A DNA stretch of 7,721 nucleotides from Microcaldota archaeon (GTDB lineage Archaea > Micrarchaeota > Micrarchaeia > Anstonellales > Bilamarchaeaceae), in contig DAOUYQ010000037.1 in assembly GCA_030666035.1 (NCBI GenBank), positions 1-7,721 of the forward strand, given 5' to 3'. Each line of letters starts with the position of its first letter. Positions within the stretch are counted from its first letter, which is position 1. A program made the position numbers and the translations under genes. Below are positions 7,155 to 7,721 of this stretch, piece by piece. The notes under the pieces were generated by a model, which had not been told where the DNA came from, did no database searches, and was given only the letters and a program-made list of their open reading frames with translations.

Positions 7155-7219
7155 ATTAACTAAAAGATATGTTAATACGCTACGCGCACTAACCTATCTA
7201 TCCTCTGCGGAAGATAGTT
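7155..7219. repeat. Two weaker hairpins in the middle of the element
   Basis: ATTAAC (7155-7160) pairs with GTTAAT (7171-7176) across a 10-nt loop. AAC plus TATCT (7191-7199, one bulged C) pairs with AGATA plus GTT (7212-7219), continued by TCC (7201-7203) with GGA (7209-7211). Each is modest alone; they add to the near-continuous folding potential of the insert. Confidence 0.35.
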
Positions 7220-7265
7220 ATGGGTCCCACTTGCGGTTCTTGGGTCAGATACCTTGTCAGCTTCG

Positions 7266-7304
7266 GAGAAAACTTCATTTTCTTCTCGTGAACGAAGTTC
7301 ACGA
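7266..7304. repeat. Double-hairpin module, copy B
   Basis: The first stem is formed by GAGAAAA with TTTTCTTCTC around CTTCA, and is looser than in copy A. The second is TCGTGAAC (7286-7293) with GTTCACGA (7297-7304) around GAA. CAGC (7258-7261) and GCTG (7306-7309) close the pair. Compared with copy A, three base pairs change on both sides while staying paired. Confidence 0.6.
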
Positions 7305-7365
7305 TGCTGCAGCTGGGAAGTTTCATTCTGTTATGAGGCCTAATCCGCCACCCTTCCCATCCGCC

Positions 7366-7440
7366 TTCCACCTGAAGGCAATCAGGTTAATGTGCGAGTC
7401 AGCGAGCACATTAACCTTATTCATCCTGCCTTCAGTGGAA
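7366..7440. repeat. 75-nt two-tier hairpin
   Basis: The outer stem is TTCCACCTGAAGGCA (7366-7380) with TGCCTTCAGTGGAA (7427-7440): 14 bp with one bulged C. The inner stem is GGTTAATGTGC (7385-7395) with GCACATTAACC (7406-7416), a perfect 11 bp around a 10-nt loop. An asymmetric internal loop separates the two stems. This is the longest base-paired structure in the window, and both strands can form it. Confidence 0.65.
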
Positions 7441-7479
7441 TACTACCCATATATCGGGGGGTCCGGAGGAACCGGAACT

Positions 7480-7501
7480 GGGGGGGTGCCCCCCGCGGTT
7501 C
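7480..7501 (-). repeat. Right terminal inverted repeat with GC hairpin
   Basis: Read on the minus strand it starts GAACCGC, then GGGGGG and CCCCCCC around CA, the partner of 7036-7057. On the plus strand the GGGGGG/CCCCCC stem would form just upstream of the vapC ribosome-binding site (7503-7508) and could slow transcription or translation into vapC. Confidence 0.6.
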
Positions 7502-7502
7502 A

Positions 7503-7508
7503 GAGGTG
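7503..7508 (+). promoter_or_regulatory. Ribosome-binding site of vapC
   Basis: GAGGTG lies 5 nt before the GTG at 7514. Its first G belongs to the inserted element and the rest to the 19-bp repeat. The left copy reads AAGGTG instead of GAGGTG, so the insertion kept and slightly improved the site. Confidence 0.65.
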
Positions 7509-7522
7509 GGGAAGTGGCGACT
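7504..7522 (+). repeat. Right copy of 19-bp direct repeat
   Basis: Identical to 7011-7029. This copy carries the functional vapC start codon (GTG 7514) and its first three codons. In the vapB frame it again encodes RWGSGD followed by TAA (7522-7524), which shows that vapB and vapC overlapped by 11 nt before the insertion. Confidence 0.9.
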
Positions 7523-7721
7523 AAAATTTGCCTGGATACTGATGTTATCCTTGATTTTTTCAAGGGAGAACTAAAAACAGTCCAGAAATTCAAGCAGTAT
7601 TCCCAGGCAGACCTGCTCTGCACCACTTCACTCTCGTACTTTGAGCTATTGACTGTAATACGGGGCTCCCCCAGGTGGGAGGTCCTGAATGTGGTGGATA
7701 AACTGGAGATGCTGAATTTTG
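7514..7721 (+). CDS. vapC: VapC PIN-domain toxin, N-terminal part (runs off the window)
   Basis: A PIN-domain ribonuclease toxin partnered with VapB; the family cleaves RNA such as tRNA or rRNA using a cluster of acidic residues and Mg2+. The 69 visible codons start from GTG 7514 with a strong GAGGTG site. They show the typical first strand ICLDTDVILDFFKG with the catalytic-type Asp at D8 (and D10), then TTSLSYFELL with the conserved Glu at E44. The remaining PIN acidic residues lie beyond the right edge, so intactness cannot be judged. The frame is free of stops as far as visible. Its spacing from vapB, 482 nt, is abnormal for a family that normally overlaps or abuts its antitoxin; the insert at 7030-7503 explains it. 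Confidence 0.85.
   Translation, partial: MATKICLDTDVILDFFKGELKTVQKFKQYSQADLLCTTSLSYFELLTVIRGSPRWEVLNVVDKLEMLNF

Larger units (their letters stand above)
7030..7503. mobile_element. 474-bp hairpin-rich inserted element, no recognisable protein
   Basis: This stretch separates vapB from vapC and is bounded by the exact 19-bp repeat. Near its ends are imperfect 22-nt inverted repeats, 6 nt (left) and 2 nt (right) inside the boundary. Its interior is a chain of hairpins: 7064-7080, 7083-7101, 7155-7176, 7191-7219, 7266-7304 and 7366-7440. No transposase or known RNA is recognised. A plus-strand frame stays open right through it from GTG 7021 to 7524 (167 residues), but the translation resembles no family I know and has low-complexity Gly/Pro ends. 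The best reading is a MITE-like non-autonomous element mobilised by an enzyme encoded elsewhere. A site-specific recombination product with 19-bp att-like repeats is the alternative. A 19-bp target duplication is long for most insertion-sequence families. Confidence 0.65.

Noticed and set aside
7110..7485. Extra subterminal inverted repeats (GGTTCCTCC with GGAGGAACC; CCCCCCAGTT with AACTGGGGGG)
   Set aside because: The partners are present, but their order is not that of one continuous stem, so they are probably G/C-run coincidence or rearranged fragments.
7030..7503. A CRISPR array, tRNA or known riboswitch in the insert
   Set aside because: There are no regularly spaced repeats, no cloverleaf with an acceptor stem or T-loop, and no riboswitch core I recognise; the two 39-nt modules are too few and too diverged for an array.
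7021..7524. A 167-residue protein-coding gene spanning the insert
   Set aside because: It starts from a duplicated vapC start and ends with the VapB tail by frame coincidence, with hairpin-derived low-complexity residues and no recognisable domain. Kept as an observation, not as a gene.

Overview
The window looks archaeal. Genes are preceded by TATA/BRE-type promoter boxes, and two of these sit about 26 nt before the start codon, as in leaderless archaeal transcripts. The window encodes an AglB/STT3-type oligosaccharyltransferase with WWDYG, two different FtsZ proteins side by side, and a DUF217-type VapB antitoxin with a PIN-domain VapC toxin. Base composition is moderate and A+T-leaning. 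A small-genome (DPANN-like) euryarchaeal relative would fit the compact packing and the VapBC pair, but no marker here fixes the lineage.

Layout. Bases 49-1254 (+) encode a 401-residue protein I do not recognise. Its end overlaps the end of a convergent aglB gene (1246-4266, -) by 9 nt. Upstream of aglB on the minus strand lie two ftsZ paralogues, 4332-5492 and 5586-6665. Between them is a perfect RNA hairpin with a cUUCGg tetraloop followed by a T-rich tract, which looks like a terminator or attenuator separating the two division genes. The first-transcribed ftsZ (5586-6665) shares a divergent promoter region with vapB (6816-7031, +). The start of vapB is set by a BRE/TATA box, and a 25-nt palindrome overlaps that box as a probable autoregulatory operator.

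The most unusual part is 7011-7522. The vapB stop and the vapC start are separated by a 474-bp, hairpin-packed element (7030-7503). It is bounded by an exact 19-bp direct repeat that contains the vapC ribosome-binding site and GTG start. Removing the element plus one repeat restores a compact vapBC pair with an 11-nt overlap and unchanged proteins. The simplest reading is that an apparently non-autonomous mobile element with imperfect G/C-rich terminal inverted repeats inserted at the vapB-vapC junction. It duplicated 19 bp of target, left both reading frames whole and broke their translational coupling. Inside it are two related 39-nt double-hairpin modules whose differences include three compensatory base-pair changes, so base-paired structure seems to be maintained.

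How the genes may work together: the minus-strand block joins cytokinesis (two FtsZ GTPases) with surface-protein N-glycosylation (AglB). The toxin-antitoxin block is independent and its toxin runs off the right edge.
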